NCBI RefSeq assembly: GCF_001632805.1
Contig: NZ_CP007220.1
Span: 1,426,001 to 1,490,000 of the forward strand
DNA: 64,000 nt
Origin: Mycobacteroides chelonae CCUG 47445
GTDB lineage: Bacteria; Actinomycetota; Actinomycetes; Mycobacteriales; Mycobacteriaceae
Direction: 5' to 3'
Made by a program: the position numbers and the translations under genes. Shown here piece after piece: positions 12,876 through 27,599 of the stretch (positions within the stretch are counted from its first letter, which is position 1; the number at the start of each line of letters is the position of its first letter). The notes below the pieces were generated by a model. That model saw nothing but the letters and a program-made list of their open reading frames with translations, made no database searches and was not told the origin of the DNA.

Positions 12876-14054
12876 ATGAGCACGTCCGTGATTGTTGCTG
12901 GAGCGCGTACTCCCGTTGGCCGCTTCCAGGGATCGCTGAAGGACTTCTCGGGCGCTCAGCTCGGCGGTATCGCCATCAAAGGCGCCCTGGAGAAGGCCAA
13001 GGTGGCGCCGTCTGCGGTCGATTACGTGATCATGGGCCAGGTCCTCACCGCGGGCGCCGGCCAGATTCCCGCACGCCAGGCCGCCGTTGCCGGTGGAATC
13101 GGTATGGATGTGCCGGCGCTCACCATCAACAAGGTGTGCCTCTCGGGCGTCGATGCCATTGCGCTGGCTGACCAGCTGATTCGGGCCGGTGAGTTCGAGG
13201 TTGTCGTCGCCGGTGGGCAGGAATCGATGACCAACGCTCCGCATCTGCTGCCCAAGAGCCGCTTCGGTTTCAAGTACGGCGATGTGACGCTCGTTGACCA
13301 CATGGCCTTCGACGGCCTGCATGATGCCTTCACCGACCAGGCGATGGGCATCCTCACCGAACAGCGCAATGCCTCCGACAAGTTCACCCGCGAGGAGCAA
13401 GACGAGTTCGCGGCGCGCTCGCATCAGAATGCCGCCCGTGCGTGGAAGGACGGTGTCTTCGCCGACGAGGTGGTCTCGGTTCAGATTCCGCAGCGCAAGG
13501 GTGATCCGATCGAGTTCGCCGAGGACGAGGGCATCCGCGCGGACACCACCGCGGCGTCGCTGGCGGGGCTGCGCCCGGCGTTCAGTAAGGACGGCACCAT
13601 CACGGCGGGGTCGTCCTCGCCGATCTCCGACGGCGCCTGCGCGGTGGTGGTGATGAGCAAGGAGCGCGCGGAGCGCGAGGGACTGGAGTGGATCGCCGAG
13701 ATCGGTGCACATGGCGTGGTCGCCGGCCCCGATTCCAGCCTGCAGCTGCAACCGGCCAACGCCATTCGGAAGGCCTGTGAGCGGGAAGGGATTTCCCCCG
13801 AGCAGCTCGATCTGGTCGAGATCAATGAGGCCTTCGCACTGGTGGGCTTGGCCTCGGTGAAGGACTTGGGTATCGACCCGGCCAAGGTCAACGTCAACGG
13901 CGGAGCGATCGCCATCGGCCACCCCATCGGAATGTCGGGTGCCCGGATCACTTTGCACCTGGCGCAGGAGCTCAAGCGCCGCGGCGGCGGAATCGGTGTG
14001 GTTGCGCTGTGCGGTGGCGGCGGTCAGGGTGATGCCCTGATCGTGCGGGTGTGA
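12876..14054 (+). CDS. fadA4: Acetyl-CoA acetyltransferase (thiolase)
   Basis: Condenses two acetyl-CoA to acetoacetyl-CoA, or runs in the thiolytic direction. At 392 residues it has the normal thiolase length. Visible catalytic elements are the nucleophile Cys88 in NKVCLSG, the NEAFA motif, the [11 protein letters not shown]is motif, and the second Cys in CGGGGQGDA near the C-terminus. The start ATG follows TAAGGAG with good spacing. It is homologous to Rv1323 FadA4 in sequence and position. The long open frame on the opposite strand (12873-14516) is a high-GC shadow. Confidence 0.95.
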   Translation: MSTSVIVAGARTPVGRFQGSLKDFSGAQLGGIAIKGALEKAKVAPSAVDYVIMGQVLTAGAGQIPARQAAVAGGIGMDVPALTINKVCLSGVDAIALADQLIRAGEFEVVVAGGQESMTNAPHLLPKSRFGFKYGDVTLVDHMAFDGLHDAFTDQAMGILTEQRNASDKFTREEQDEFAARSHQNAARAWKDGVFADEVVSVQIPQRKGDPIEFAEDEGIRADTTAASLAGLRPAFSKDGTITAGSSSPISDGACAVVVMSKERAEREGLEWIAEIGAHGVVAGPDSSLQLQPANAIRKACEREGISPEQLDLVEINEAFALVGLASVKDLGIDPAKVNVNGGAIAIGHPIGMSGARITLHLAQELKRRGGGIGVVALCGGGGQGDALIVRV

Positions 14055-14115
14055 TTTACGACGCGACGTAGTAGATCGGTGATGTGTCGGGCGCTGTATC
14101 GGGCAGACTGAGGGC

Positions 14116-14469
14116 ATGACACAGCTTTTCGACCTGCGCAGCACCGCCAGCAGGTTTCGCACCGTCGCGTTGCTCGAGGCCATCAGCTGGGCAGGTCTGC
14201 TCACCGGAATGTTCTTCAAGTACGTGCCGGATCCGGGTAACGAGATCGGTGTGAAGGTCTTCGGCTGGATCCACGGCATCGTCTTCATCGCATACCTGGT
14301 GTTGGGATTCCTCGCGGGTCGCGAGTACCGCTGGACTCCGCTCACCTGGTTGCTCGCACTGTTAGCTGGGGTTGCCCCATTGTGCAGTGTGATCTTTGTC
14401 ATATGGGCTGATAAGACGGGTAAATTGCCCGTCGCGGGGTCGGCGACGGCGGGCGACGCTGGGCCGTAG
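14116..14469 (+). CDS. DUF3817 small integral membrane protein
   Basis: A 117-residue membrane protein with three predicted helices: FRTVALLEAISWAGLLTGMF, VFGWIHGIVFIAYLVLGFLA, and LTWLLALLAGVAPLCSVIFVIW. The pattern of the first helix (A.LEA.SW..LL..M..KY) and the H-G pair in the second are the DUF3817 signature. A second DUF3817 protein lies at 38.7 kb. Function unknown. The start ATG follows GGGC only, so the ribosome binding site is weak. The gene ends 34 bases before the thioredoxin-fold gene. Confidence 0.78.
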   Translation: MTQLFDLRSTASRFRTVALLEAISWAGLLTGMFFKYVPDPGNEIGVKVFGWIHGIVFIAYLVLGFLAGREYRWTPLTWLLALLAGVAPLCSVIFVIWADKTGKLPVAGSATAGDAGP

Positions 14470-14503
14470 TGCGCAGACCGTGAGCCGTGACAGACTGGAC
14501 AGC

Positions 14504-15442
14504 GTGACCCGACCACGTCCCGCGATGGCTGCCGCCATGTCCGGAGCTGTCGACCTCTCTGCTCTCAAGCAGCGCGCGCAGGAGCCCACGGCTCCTCGCG
14601 AGCCTTCGGCCGGGGATGCATGGACCGTCGAGGTAACCGAGGCGAATCTCGAAGCCGAAGTACTGGCGCAGTCCAATCGTGTCCCGGTCATCGTGCTCCT
14701 GGGATCGCCACGTAGCGAGGCCTCGGCGGCACTGGCCGCCACCCTGGGCGACCTGGTCGCGGAAGACCGCGGCACGTGGGCCCTGGCGCGGGTGAACGTC
14801 GACACCAGCCCGCAGATCGCACAGGTCTTCGGTGTGCAGGCGGTGCCTACCGTGGTGGCGGTGGCTGCCGGGCGGCCCATCACCAGCTTCGCGGGACCTC
14901 AGCCCGCCGATCAGCTGCGGCGGTGGCTCGACTCCATTCTCGACGCGGTCGCCGGCAAGCTGCCCGACGACACTGCGCCGGACGGAGAGGGCGCCGAGGA
15001 CTCCGAATACGCCGCAGAAAGTACCGACCCGGCGCTCGCCGCGGCGCGTGATGCCCTCGACTCCGGAGATTTCGAGGCTGCCCGTGCCGCCTATCAAGGT
15101 CTGCTGGACGACGGCGCCACCGGTGTGGTCGCTGCCGAGGCAACCGCGTCGGTGCGTCAGATCGAGTTCCTGATCCGGGCGACGGCCCACCCTCAGGATG
15201 CGGTCGATGTCGCCGATGCCGCACCCGGTGACATCGATGCCGGATTGGCTGCTGCCGACGTGGAAGTGCTTTCGCAGCAGCCGGACTCGGCCTTCGACAG
15301 GCTCATCGCACTTGTTCGCGTGACCAGAGACGACGAACGCGCCAAGGTGCGTGCCCGGCTGCTGGAGCTGTTCGAGCTGTTTGATCCGGCCGATCCCGCG
15401 GTGGTCGCCGGGCGGCGCAAGCTCGCCAACGCCCTGTTCTGA
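14504..15442 (+). CDS. Thioredoxin-fold/TPR protein lacking the CxxC active site (YbbN/CnoX-like)
   Basis: A 312-residue protein with an N-terminal thioredoxin-like domain (about residues 40-155) and a C-terminal tetratricopeptide-like half (about 175-312, ending FELFDPADPAVVAGRRKLANALF). This architecture is that of YbbN/CnoX co-chaperones, and it matches Rv1324. Where thioredoxins have CxxC the sequence is GSPRSEAS (67-74), with no cysteine, so redox activity is not expected. The cis-Pro loop VQAVPTVVA is present. The start is GTG at 14504, where homology begins; the open frame continues upstream. It probably acts as a holdase or protein-binding factor, which is inference. Confidence 0.85.
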   Translation: MTRPRPAMAAAMSGAVDLSALKQRAQEPTAPREPSAGDAWTVEVTEANLEAEVLAQSNRVPVIVLLGSPRSEASAALAATLGDLVAEDRGTWALARVNVDTSPQIAQVFGVQAVPTVVAVAAGRPITSFAGPQPADQLRRWLDSILDAVAGKLPDDTAPDGEGAEDSEYAAESTDPALAAARDALDSGDFEAARAAYQGLLDDGATGVVAAEATASVRQIEFLIRATAHPQDAVDVADAAPGDIDAGLAAADVEVLSQQPDSAFDRLIALVRVTRDDERAKVRARLLELFELFDPADPAVVAGRRKLANALF

Positions 15443-15466
15443 ATCTGCCCCTGTCCGGTCCCGCGG

Positions 15467-16921
15467 CTACGGGAAGCGTTTGGCGCAGGTCTGGTCATTG
15501 CCCAGGACGCCAATTCGGTAGGCGTCGATACGGGAGAATCCGGAGGGGGCTGTCTCACCCTTCGCGTCGCTGGAAGCCCTACCGCTGGAAAGCAATTCGG
15601 AGACAGCCTCGTCGAGGTCGCCGCCGGAGAGGATGACCGGTGCGCGGGGGGTCACGATGCCCCTGCCGGCAGCCCGCGAGGTGAAGTATCCGGTCAGGCA
15701 TGCGGTGCGTAACCCGGTCATGATTCCCTCGGTCTCCAGCCCCGCGGCCTTTTCCGCCGCCAGTGCGTAGCGCGAGACGATCACGCTGAACGCCGAATAG
15801 TCGCCGTTGACTTGCGCGGAGAACAGCGCGCGGTCCGACACGGGGGTGGCCATCTTCTGCAGGGCCTTGGGATCCAGGGCAATCGTATTGTCGTTGGGGC
15901 AGAACGAGGCCGGTGCGGTGCCCGAACCGTCGGAGCATTTCCCGTCGCCGTATACCGCCTTGGGAGGGTTATCCATGGGGAACACCTGTGAGGCAGCGGT
16001 CAGCACCGCATCGATGGTGTCCGGGTTTATCGGCCAGTTGTCGCCGTTGGGCCCCACGCCCAGGCCCTTGGGCAGCTCGCCGCGGCGCTTGAGGATCTCG
16101 CGGGCATCGATGCGCTTGCAGGCCATAGGGCCGTCGGTGAACCCGAACTGAAAGGCCGAGACCCGCTCGAAGGCCGAACCGTGGATGGCCCACTTCTTGC
16201 TGGTGTCATTGTCGCGGATCGCGATCATCGCGGCCGTGACCTTGTTAAGCCCGTCGGCGGTGTTCAAAGTGAATCGTGGCGAATCCCCCTGCGTGACCCA
16301 GCGCAGGTAGGCGCCGGAGAAGCAGTCGGCTTGCTGCTCCTGAGTGAGGTCGACGAGGTACTCGACCTGATCCTTGGTCATCTTCGGATCGTCGATCGGA
16401 GTGATCAGCTGAGCGTGATACTGGATCGAGTGTCCGTACTCGTGGGCCATGACGGTGTTCATCGCCATGTCGCCCATTTGCTTACGCAGGTAGGGGAACA
16501 GCTGGCCGCGATCCCACGCGAATGAGTTCTCCGGTGGACAAAACGCGGCATTGATGAAGTCGTTCAGGTTGCCCCCGCAGAACCTGATGCTGCCGTTCTC
16601 TTTACGTGAGTCGACCGAGATGAGCCGGGATACCGGCCGGAAGTTGGCGAACGAATCGCCGTAGAACTGCGTCCAGAAATCCTCAATGTCCGCCAGGGAC
16701 ACCTTGACGTAATCGTCGATCTCACCGTTGTCGGTGTTCTCGATCTTGCGTTGGGGAACCTGGACGCCGGGCTTCATGCCGGAGGGGCCATCGACCGCAG
16801 GCATACCCGCCACGCGCAGCGGGTCGGCGTAGATCGATTGAGGTTGCCCACCGAGTGGACGGCCACACGACGTGATCACCAGCACCAGCCCCACCAGCAG
16901 CGCCACCCAGCGTTTGGACAT
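15467..16921 (-). CDS. Lipoprotein neutral zinc metallopeptidase, LpqM-like (copy 1)
   Basis: An exported 484-residue lipoprotein peptidase. The signal peptide MSKRWVALLVGLVLVITSC ends in a lipobox (VITSC, Cys19). The zinc motif HEYGH is at residues 160-164, followed by EQQADCFSGAYLRW at about 196-209, where Glu/Asp can complete the site. This combination occurs in the YpfJ/LpqM group of putative neutral zinc metallopeptidases. It lies 54 bases downstream of glgB on the same strand and may be cotranscribed with glgE-glgB. A paralogue with the same motif order lies at 24.1-25.5 kb, on the other side of the glg genes. The substrate is unknown. Confidence 0.82.
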   Translation of the reverse strand: MSKRWVALLVGLVLVITSCGRPLGGQPQSIYADPLRVAGMPAVDGPSGMKPGVQVPQRKIENTDNGEIDDYVKVSLADIEDFWTQFYGDSFANFRPVSRLISVDSRKENGSIRFCGGNLNDFINAAFCPPENSFAWDRGQLFPYLRKQMGDMAMNTVMAHEYGHSIQYHAQLITPIDDPKMTKDQVEYLVDLTQEQQADCFSGAYLRWVTQGDSPRFTLNTADGLNKVTAAMIAIRDNDTSKKWAIHGSAFERVSAFQFGFTDGPMACKRIDAREILKRRGELPKGLGVGPNGDNWPINPDTIDAVLTAASQVFPMDNPPKAVYGDGKCSDGSGTAPASFCPNDNTIALDPKALQKMATPVSDRALFSAQVNGDYSAFSVIVSRYALAAEKAAGLETEGIMTGLRTACLTGYFTSRAAGRGIVTPRAPVILSGGDLDEAVSELLSSGRASSDAKGETAPSGFSRIDAYRIGVLGNDQTCAKRFP

Positions 16922-16975
16922 CGAGCCACCCCTTTAACTACGCGCGAGTTTGCGTCTAGCGCATCCTAATGTTGT

Positions 16976-21396
<4,421 letters not shown>

Positions 21397-21430
21397 GCGA
21401 TCCACCGAAATCTCAGTAAGGTTCTGAAGG

Positions 21431-24049
21431 GTGAAAGCCCTACGTCGATTCACGGTTCGTGCCCATCTTCCGGAGCGGTTGGCGGCGCTGGGCGAGTTAT
21501 CCAACAACCTGCGCTGGTCGTGGCATCAACCCACCCGGGATCTCTTCGCCGATATCGATCACCAGCTGTGGGAGCAGACCAACCACGATCCGGTTGCAGT
21601 CATGGGGTCGGTCCCGGCGCAACGGCTCGACGAGCTGGCCGCCGATGACGGTTTCGTCGACAGGGTGGCGGCCCTGGCGGGTGATCTTCATGACTATCTG
21701 AATCGCCCCATGTGGTACCAGCGTCAGCTGGAGCGGGACAGTGACGAGGGCGCCGAGGGTGCCGTCCTGCCCGCCGCGATCGCGTACTTCTCGATGGAGT
21801 TCGGCGTCTCCGAGGTGCTGCCGAACTACTCCGGTGGCTTGGGCATCTTGGCCGGCGATCACCTTAAGGCCGCCTCCGATCTGGGTCTGCCGCTCATCGC
21901 GGTGGGGTTGCACTACCGGTCGGGATACTTCCGGCAGTCGCTGACCGCCGACGGTTGGCAGACCGAGCAGTATCCGCTGATCGACCCGGCCGGTCTGCCG
22001 TTGCGGCTGCTGGCACATGACGATGGCACCCCGATCCTCATCACGGTGCCGATGCCGCAGGACCGGGTGCTCTCGGCGCGCATCTGGGTTGCTCAGGTGG
22101 GCCGGATTCCGCTGCTGCTCTTGGATTCCGATATCGCGGAGAACGATCGGGAACTGCGCTACGTCACCGACCGGCTATACGGCGGCGATCAGGACCACCG
22201 CATCAAGCAGGAAATTCTGGCCGGTATCGGCGGAGTACGTGCCATTCGTGCGTATGTCACCTCCTCTGGCGCGTCATCTCCCGAGGTGTTCCACACCAAT
22301 GAGGGTCATGCTGGGTTCCTGGGGCTCGAGCGCATTCGCGAGTACATCGGGCAGCATGGACTGGACGTGGAAACGGCCTTGACAGTGGTCCGGTCCAGCA
22401 CCGTGTTCACCACGCACACACCGGTTCCCGCCGGAATCGACCGCTTCCCGGTGGACTTGGTGCGTCGATACTTCGGGGAATCCGGTGATTCCACGCTGCT
22501 GCCCGGTGTGCCGGTGGATCGCATCATCGCCCTGGGTGCGGAGGACGACCCCTCCACGTTCAACATGGCTCATATGGGGCTGCGGCTGGCGCAGCGCGCC
22601 AACGGTGTGTCGCTCCTGCACGGCCAGGTGAGCCGGTCGATGTTCAACGGACTGTGGCCGTCATTCGACGCCGCCGAGGTACCCATCGGATCGATCACCA
22701 ACGGCGTGCACGCGCCCACTTGGGCAGCGCCGCAGTGGCTGGAGCTGGGGCAGCAGCTCGTCGGTGCTGAGGCGTTCAACGACGCCAGCGGATGGGAGCG
22801 GATTCACGAGGTAGACCCCGGACACATCTGGTGGATCCGATCACAGTTGCGCGAGCAGCTGATTCAGGATGTGCGACGGCGGATACGTGCGTCGTGGCTG
22901 CAGCGCGGCGCGGCCGAGGCCGAGTTGGGCTGGGTGGACGATGCCTTCGACCCGGGTGTGCTGACCATCGGGTTCGCCCGCCGCGTCCCGACGTACAAGC
23001 GGCTCACGCTGATGCTGCGTAACCCGGAACGGCTGCGCGAGCTACTCCTGGACGAGAAGCATCCGGTGCAGCTGATCGTGGCCGGTAAATCGCATCCCGC
23101 CGACGACGGCGGTAAGGGGCTCATCCAGCAGATCGTCAGGTTCGCCGACCAGGCGGACGTGCGGCACCGGATCACCTTCCTTCCCGACTACGACATGTCG
23201 ATGGCCCGCTATCTGTACTTCGGCTGCGACGTGTGGTTGAACAATCCGCTGCGTCCGCTTGAGGCGTGCGGGACCTCGGGGATGAAGAGCGCACTCAACG
23301 GCGGGCTCAACCTGTCCATCCGTGACGGATGGTGGGACGAGTGGTACGACGGCGAAAACGGTTGGGAAATACCGACGGCCGACGGGGTCACCGATGACAC
23401 TCGACGCGACGATCTGGAAGCCGCGGCGCTCTATGAGCTACTGGCGCAAAAGGTGGCGCCCAAATTCTATGAGCGCGATGAGCACGGCACGCCGCAACGC
23501 TGGGTCGAGATGGTTCGACACACCCTGGAGAAGTTGGGGCCAAAGGTTTTGGCATCCAGGATGGTTCGCGATTACACCGTCGGCTACTACGCCCCCGCGG
23601 CCAAGTCGTTGCGTGCCACCGTCGGTGCCGATCATTCGTTCGCCCCGGCCAAGGAGTTGGCGCGCTATCGCGAACGAGTGCAGCAGGTATGGCCCTCGCT
23701 GGTCATCACCGATGTCGACAGTTCGGGCCTGCCGGACACCCCGCTGCTGGGGTCACCGTTGACGCTCACCGCATCGGTTCAGCTTTCCGGACTGGCGCCC
23801 TCGGAGGTCGCCGTGCAGGCGGTGATCGGGCGAGTGGACCTGGACGACAAGCTTTCCGAATCGGTGATTGTCCCGATGGCGCACACCGGCAGTCGCGACG
23901 GTGGGGTGGAAACCTTCTCCACCACGACCACCTTGCCGGTGTCCGGGTCGGTGGGATACACGGTGCGGGTGCTTCCGCATCATCCGCTGCTGGCCGGCGA
24001 TAGCGAGCTTGGTCTGGCGGTGCTGGCCGCCAGCGATCTGGAGCACTAA
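21431..24049 (+). CDS. glgP: Glycogen/alpha-glucan phosphorylase
   Basis: Releases glucose 1-phosphate from the ends of alpha-glucan; in mycobacteria it is also linked to supply of precursors for glucan export. The 872-residue protein begins (GTG) [17 protein letters not shown]. It contains the GT35 fold and the pyridoxal-phosphate lysine motif [27 protein letters not shown]. An extra C-terminal region of about 130 residues is predicted to be a beta-rich domain. It is divergent from glgE with only 34 bases between the starts, so the two promoters must overlap; a TAAGGT at 21417-21422 could serve as -10. Homologous to Rv1328. Confidence 0.95.
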   Translation: MKALRRFTVRAHLPERLAALGELSNNLRWSWHQPTRDLFADIDHQLWEQTNHDPVAVMGSVPAQRLDELAADDGFVDRVAALAGDLHDYLNRPMWYQRQLERDSDEGAEGAVLPAAIAYFSMEFGVSEVLPNYSGGLGILAGDHLKAASDLGLPLIAVGLHYRSGYFRQSLTADGWQTEQYPLIDPAGLPLRLLAHDDGTPILITVPMPQDRVLSARIWVAQVGRIPLLLLDSDIAENDRELRYVTDRLYGGDQDHRIKQEILAGIGGVRAIRAYVTSSGASSPEVFHTNEGHAGFLGLERIREYIGQHGLDVETALTVVRSSTVFTTHTPVPAGIDRFPVDLVRRYFGESGDSTLLPGVPVDRIIALGAEDDPSTFNMAHMGLRLAQRANGVSLLHGQVSRSMFNGLWPSFDAAEVPIGSITNGVHAPTWAAPQWLELGQQLVGAEAFNDASGWERIHEVDPGHIWWIRSQLREQLIQDVRRRIRASWLQRGAAEAELGWVDDAFDPGVLTIGFARRVPTYKRLTLMLRNPERLRELLLDEKHPVQLIVAGKSHPADDGGKGLIQQIVRFADQADVRHRITFLPDYDMSMARYLYFGCDVWLNNPLRPLEACGTSGMKSALNGGLNLSIRDGWWDEWYDGENGWEIPTADGVTDDTRRDDLEAAALYELLAQKVAPKFYERDEHGTPQRWVEMVRHTLEKLGPKVLASRMVRDYTVGYYAPAAKSLRATVGADHSFAPAKELARYRERVQQVWPSLVITDVDSSGLPDTPLLGSPLTLTASVQLSGLAPSEVAVQAVIGRVDLDDKLSESVIVPMAHTGSRDGGVETFSTTTTLPVSGSVGYTVRVLPHHPLLAGDSELGLAVLAASDLEH

Positions 24050-24058
24050 CGGCACGAC

Positions 24059-25516
24059 TTACCCGTAGCGCTTGAGGCAGCGGTCCGTCGATCCGGCCAC
24101 TCCGTCGCGAAAGGCATCGATCCGGGAGAACCCCGCCGGGACGGTGGTCCCGTTGACATCGCTGGCCACCACGCCGTTGGTGAGCAGTCCCGATACCGCC
24201 TCATCGAGGTCCCCGGCGGTGAGCATCATCGGGTTCGGTTCATGGTCGGGTGTGGTGGGTTTGGCCATTGCCGCCGACGCGACACCGGTCAGACAGGCGG
24301 TGCGTAGCGCGCTCTGCCCATTGTCGAGCGGCAGGCCGTGTTGATTCTCGACCGCTAACGCGTAACGGGAGATGACCATCGAGTACGCGGTGAAATCGCC
24401 GGTTACCTGCCCCTGATCGTGCGTGGGCCGGGCCAGGGTGGTCAGCCGCGGCAGATCGAGAGCCACCGTGTTGGAGTCCGGGCAGTAGACCGCCGCCACG
24501 GATCTTGTGCGGCGTCCGGATTCGTCGCATGCGGCCCCCGACACCGAGAGCCGCGGTGGTGCGGTGTTGAGCGCGGGTCTGTAGATCGCTCCGAGCACCG
24601 TCATCAGGGTGCGCAGGGTGTCGACCGAGACCGGAATGCCGTCCGATCGGCCGTACGGGAGGTCGTCGGCGAGTCCACCGGCTCGCTTGGCGATCTCTGC
24701 CCTGTCGATCTGGGTGCATGCGGCCGCGCCGTCAACGAATCCGCGTTGGAAGGCCGACACCCGCTCGAATGCCGATCCGTGCGCATCGATTACGCCGCCT
24801 GCCTCAATCGGATCGTCCCGGAACGCGATCAGCGCCGCGATGACCTTGTTGAGGCCCTCGCCGGTACTCAGTGTGAAACGTGGTGAGCTGCCCTGCGCCA
24901 CCCAGCGCAGATAAGTCCCGGCAAGGCAATCGGCCATCTGCTCGCTGACGAGCGTCTGTGTCTCTGGGTCCACCAACTTCGCCTGGTGCGTCAGGGCATG
25001 CCCGTACTCGTGGGCCAGTGTCATGGGTACCGCCATGGGGCCGAACATCCGCACCAGCTTGGGCAGCAGCGCGCCGCGGTCCCACCCCAGGCTGTTCTGG
25101 CTGATGCAGTAACCGGCGTTGTCGAAGCCGATCGTGAGGTTGTTGCAGAAGTTCGCGATGCCGGGGCCCGCGCTGTTCCAGGACGTCAACGAATCGACCG
25201 GATGAAACGTGGCCCAGAAGCTCTTCGGATAGGCCTCCTGCCAGAAATCCTCGATATCGGCGACTGCGTTGACGGCAAGGCGGTCCATCGCGCCGTCGTC
25301 GCCGCCGCGCACGGCTCTGTTCGCCGGTTTGGGGTGCGGGCGTAGCCCGGAAGGACCGTCGACGGCGGGGAGACCGGCAACTTGATACGCATTGCCGAGC
25401 TGTGAAACCGGAATGCCCTCAACAGTGTTCGTGCAGTTCGAGAGTGTCGGGGCCAGGAGTGTGCAGCAGGCCAGGACTACCGTCGGCGTGTGAATCCACC
25501 GGTCCGGAAGCGACAT
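24059..25516 (-). CDS. Lipoprotein neutral zinc metallopeptidase, LpqM-like (copy 2)
   Basis: A paralogue of the peptidase at 15.5-16.9 kb, about 485 residues from the preferred start MSLPDRW. The signal peptide ends in LLAPTLSNC (lipobox-like, Cys28). The mature part repeats the family order: VAGLPAVDGPSGLRP, ADIEDFWQEAYP, WDRGALLPKL, the zinc motif HEYGH, and SEQMADCLAGTYLRW. The frame extends 20 codons upstream, into the end of dinG; the ATG at 25516 behind AGAGAGACGG gives a normal signal peptide. It follows dinG by 19 bases and converges with glgP. Target proteins are unknown. Confidence 0.82.
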   Translation of the reverse strand: MSLPDRWIHTPTVVLACCTLLAPTLSNCTNTVEGIPVSQLGNAYQVAGLPAVDGPSGLRPHPKPANRAVRGGDDGAMDRLAVNAVADIEDFWQEAYPKSFWATFHPVDSLTSWNSAGPGIANFCNNLTIGFDNAGYCISQNSLGWDRGALLPKLVRMFGPMAVPMTLAHEYGHALTHQAKLVDPETQTLVSEQMADCLAGTYLRWVAQGSSPRFTLSTGEGLNKVIAALIAFRDDPIEAGGVIDAHGSAFERVSAFQRGFVDGAAACTQIDRAEIAKRAGGLADDLPYGRSDGIPVSVDTLRTLMTVLGAIYRPALNTAPPRLSVSGAACDESGRRTRSVAAVYCPDSNTVALDLPRLTTLARPTHDQGQVTGDFTAYSMVISRYALAVENQHGLPLDNGQSALRTACLTGVASAAMAKPTTPDHEPNPMMLTAGDLDEAVSGLLTNGVVASDVNGTTVPAGFSRIDAFRDGVAGSTDRCLKRYG

Positions 25517-25535
25517 GGCCGTCTCTCTGTAGCGG

Positions 25536-27599
25536 CTATCCCCGTGTGCGGGTGCCCTCTCCAGCATAGGTCGCATCGTGCTTGGTCATCAGTCGTTGTA
25601 GCGCCGCTGTGACTACCGACAAGTCGTGTGTCGACCAGAATGGTGGCAGCGACGCACGCAGAAATCCGCCATAACCCGCCGTGGCCATCCGTGAATCAAG
25701 CACCGCGACAACGCCTCTGTCGTGCGCGCCCCGCAACAGGCGGCCTGTGCCCTGGGCCAGCAGTAACGCCGCCTGGGTGCCCGCCACCGCCATGAATCCA
25801 TTGCCTCCGCGCGCGCTGATCGCCCGCTGCCGGGCTGCCCGAAGGGGATCGTCGGGGCGGGGGAATGGGATTCGGTCGATGAGAACAAGCGACAGCGACG
25901 GTCCGGGCACGTCGACTCCCTGCCACAGCGACAGCGTCCCGAACAACGAGGTTTGTGGGTCCGCGCTGAATTGTTCGACCAGAATCGATGTCGCGTCGTC
26001 TCCCTGGCACAGCACCGGGGTGTCGAGCCGCGTCCGCATTTCCTCGGAGGCCTCCTTGGCGGCACGCATGGAGGAAAAGAGTCCCAGGGTGCGTCCTCCT
26101 GCGGCACGGACCAGAGTCTCGATCTCATCGAGTGTCGCCGCACCGACACCATCGCGTCCCGGGGCGGGAAGGTGCCGTGCCAGATAGAGGATGGCGGATT
26201 TCTCATGCTGGAAAGGGGATCCGACGTCGATGCCGTGCCAGGTGGCCCGGGCTGGTGTGGTGGAGTCGGTGTCGGTGCTCTTGTCGGGTGCTCGGGCAGG
26301 CAGGCCCCAGGAGGCGGCCATCGTGTCGAACTTGCCCCCGAGGACCAGAGTGGCCGAAGTGAGGACGACGGTGCGCTGCCCGAATAGGCGGGTGCGCAGC
26401 AGCCCGGCGACCGACAGCGGGGCGATCCGTAGCACCGGACGTACCGTGCCCCGGTTGTCCTCGTGATCGAGCCACACCACGTTGGGGCGCGCTGTGATGT
26501 CCGGTTCGGCCCAGCAGGCCAGCGCCAGGGAAGCGGCATCTACGATATCGTCCAGTGCGGCAACTGCTTCGGTGCGTGCGGCGGCAGTGGCAGGGTCGGT
26601 GGATTGGCCGGTGGGGATCTCGGTTCGTGCGGCGGCCGCGGCGTCGCGCAGCGCGGTGAGGTAGGTGACGGTCTCCTCATCCGCGCGGTCGATGGTGCCG
26701 GGCCTGCTGTCGTGGATCAGTGAAGAGAAGGTTGCCGAGCTCGCCTCGAAACGGCTCGCCGTTTCGGGTGACACCAGTCGGCCTATTCGACGGATGGTGA
26801 CGGTCAGTCCTACTGCCGAGAGTTCTTGGGTGGCAACGCTTGTCACCCGGTCGACGAGGTCGTGCGCCTCGTCGACGATCACTGCGTCATGTTCGGGCAG
26901 GATATTTATGTCGGCGATGGCATCGATGGCCAGCAGCGCGTGATTGGTCACCACCACATCCGACTGTCCGGCGTCGAGCCGGGCCAGCTCGGCGAAGCAC
27001 TCGGTGCCGAACGGGCACCGAGTGGCGCCGAGGCATTCACGTGCCGACACGCTGACCTGCGACCAGGAACGATCCGGCACGCCTGGCTTGAGCTCATCGC
27101 GATCGCCGGTCTTGGTGGTCTCCGCCCAGTCGTTGAGACGCTGTACGTCCCGGCCGAGCGCGCTGGCCGCGAAGGGCTCGAACAACGTGTCGGGTGCTTC
27201 CTGATCGGATGCGGCCCCATTGTGCAATTTGTTGAGGCAGAGGTAATTTCCCCGGCCCTTCAGGATGGCGAATCTGGGCTTGCGGGCCAGTGAGGGTGCC
27301 AACGCCTCCGCCAACCGGGGCAGATCACGATCCACGAGCTGACGTTGCAGCGCGATGGTGGCGGTGGAGACCACGACCGGGGATGACTCCTCGATGGCGT
27401 GGGCAAGGGCCGGTACCAGGTATGCCAGCGATTTGCCGGTGCCGGTGCCGGCCTGGACCACCAGGTGCTCGCCGCTATGCAGGGAGTGCTCGACGGCCGT
27501 GGCCATCGTGAGCTGTCCGGCGCGTTCGGTTCCGCCGAGCGCGGTGACGGCCGTGGCAAGCAGGCCGGTGGCAGATGTGGGCGTATCGGGGTTCTTCAG
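25536..27599 (-). CDS. dinG: DinG-family ATP-dependent helicase
   Basis: A superfamily 2 (XPD/DinG-like) DNA helicase, probably in repair. Walker A is in VQAGTGTGKSLAYLVPAL, the DEAH-like box in AVIVDEAHDLVDR, and the C-terminal motifs in FGTLSLWQGVDVPGPSLSLVLIDRIPFPRPDDPL and QGTGRLLRG. Four cysteines around ARECLGATRCPFGTECFAE fit the 4Fe-4S cluster of this family. The first ATG (27506) would cut off residues conserved in Rv1329c (LGGTERAGQLT, just upstream). No ATG, GTG or TTG exists between that ATG and the in-frame stop at 27630-27632. The coordinates given assume a CTG start at 27599 behind GAGGT (6-base spacing), overlapping the pncA stop. Confidence 0.9.
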   Translation of the reverse strand: MKNPDTPTSATGLLATAVTALGGTERAGQLTMATAVEHSLHSGEHLVVQAGTGTGKSLAYLVPALAHAIEESSPVVVSTATIALQRQLVDRDLPRLAEALAPSLARKPRFAILKGRGNYLCLNKLHNGAASDQEAPDTLFEPFAASALGRDVQRLNDWAETTKTGDRDELKPGVPDRSWSQVSVSARECLGATRCPFGTECFAELARLDAGQSDVVVTNHALLAIDAIADINILPEHDAVIVDEAHDLVDRVTSVATQELSAVGLTVTIRRIGRLVSPETASRFEASSATFSSLIHDSRPGTIDRADEETVTYLTALRDAAAAARTEIPTGQSTDPATAAARTEAVAALDDIVDAASLALACWAEPDITARPNVVWLDHEDNRGTVRPVLRIAPLSVAGLLRTRLFGQRTVVLTSATLVLGGKFDTMAASWGLPARAPDKSTDTDSTTPARATWHGIDVGSPFQHEKSAILYLARHLPAPGRDGVGAATLDEIETLVRAAGGRTLGLFSSMRAAKEASEEMRTRLDTPVLCQGDDATSILVEQFSADPQTSLFGTLSLWQGVDVPGPSLSLVLIDRIPFPRPDDPLRAARQRAISARGGNGFMAVAGTQAALLLAQGTGRLLRGAHDRGVVAVLDSRMATAGYGGFLRASLPPFWSTHDLSVVTAALQRLMTKHDATYAGEGTRTRG

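Noticed and set aside
12873..14516. Antisense open frame of 547 codons over the thiolase gene
   Set aside because: No family motifs; the plus strand encodes a complete thiolase with all catalytic residues, so this is the usual GC-driven shadow frame.
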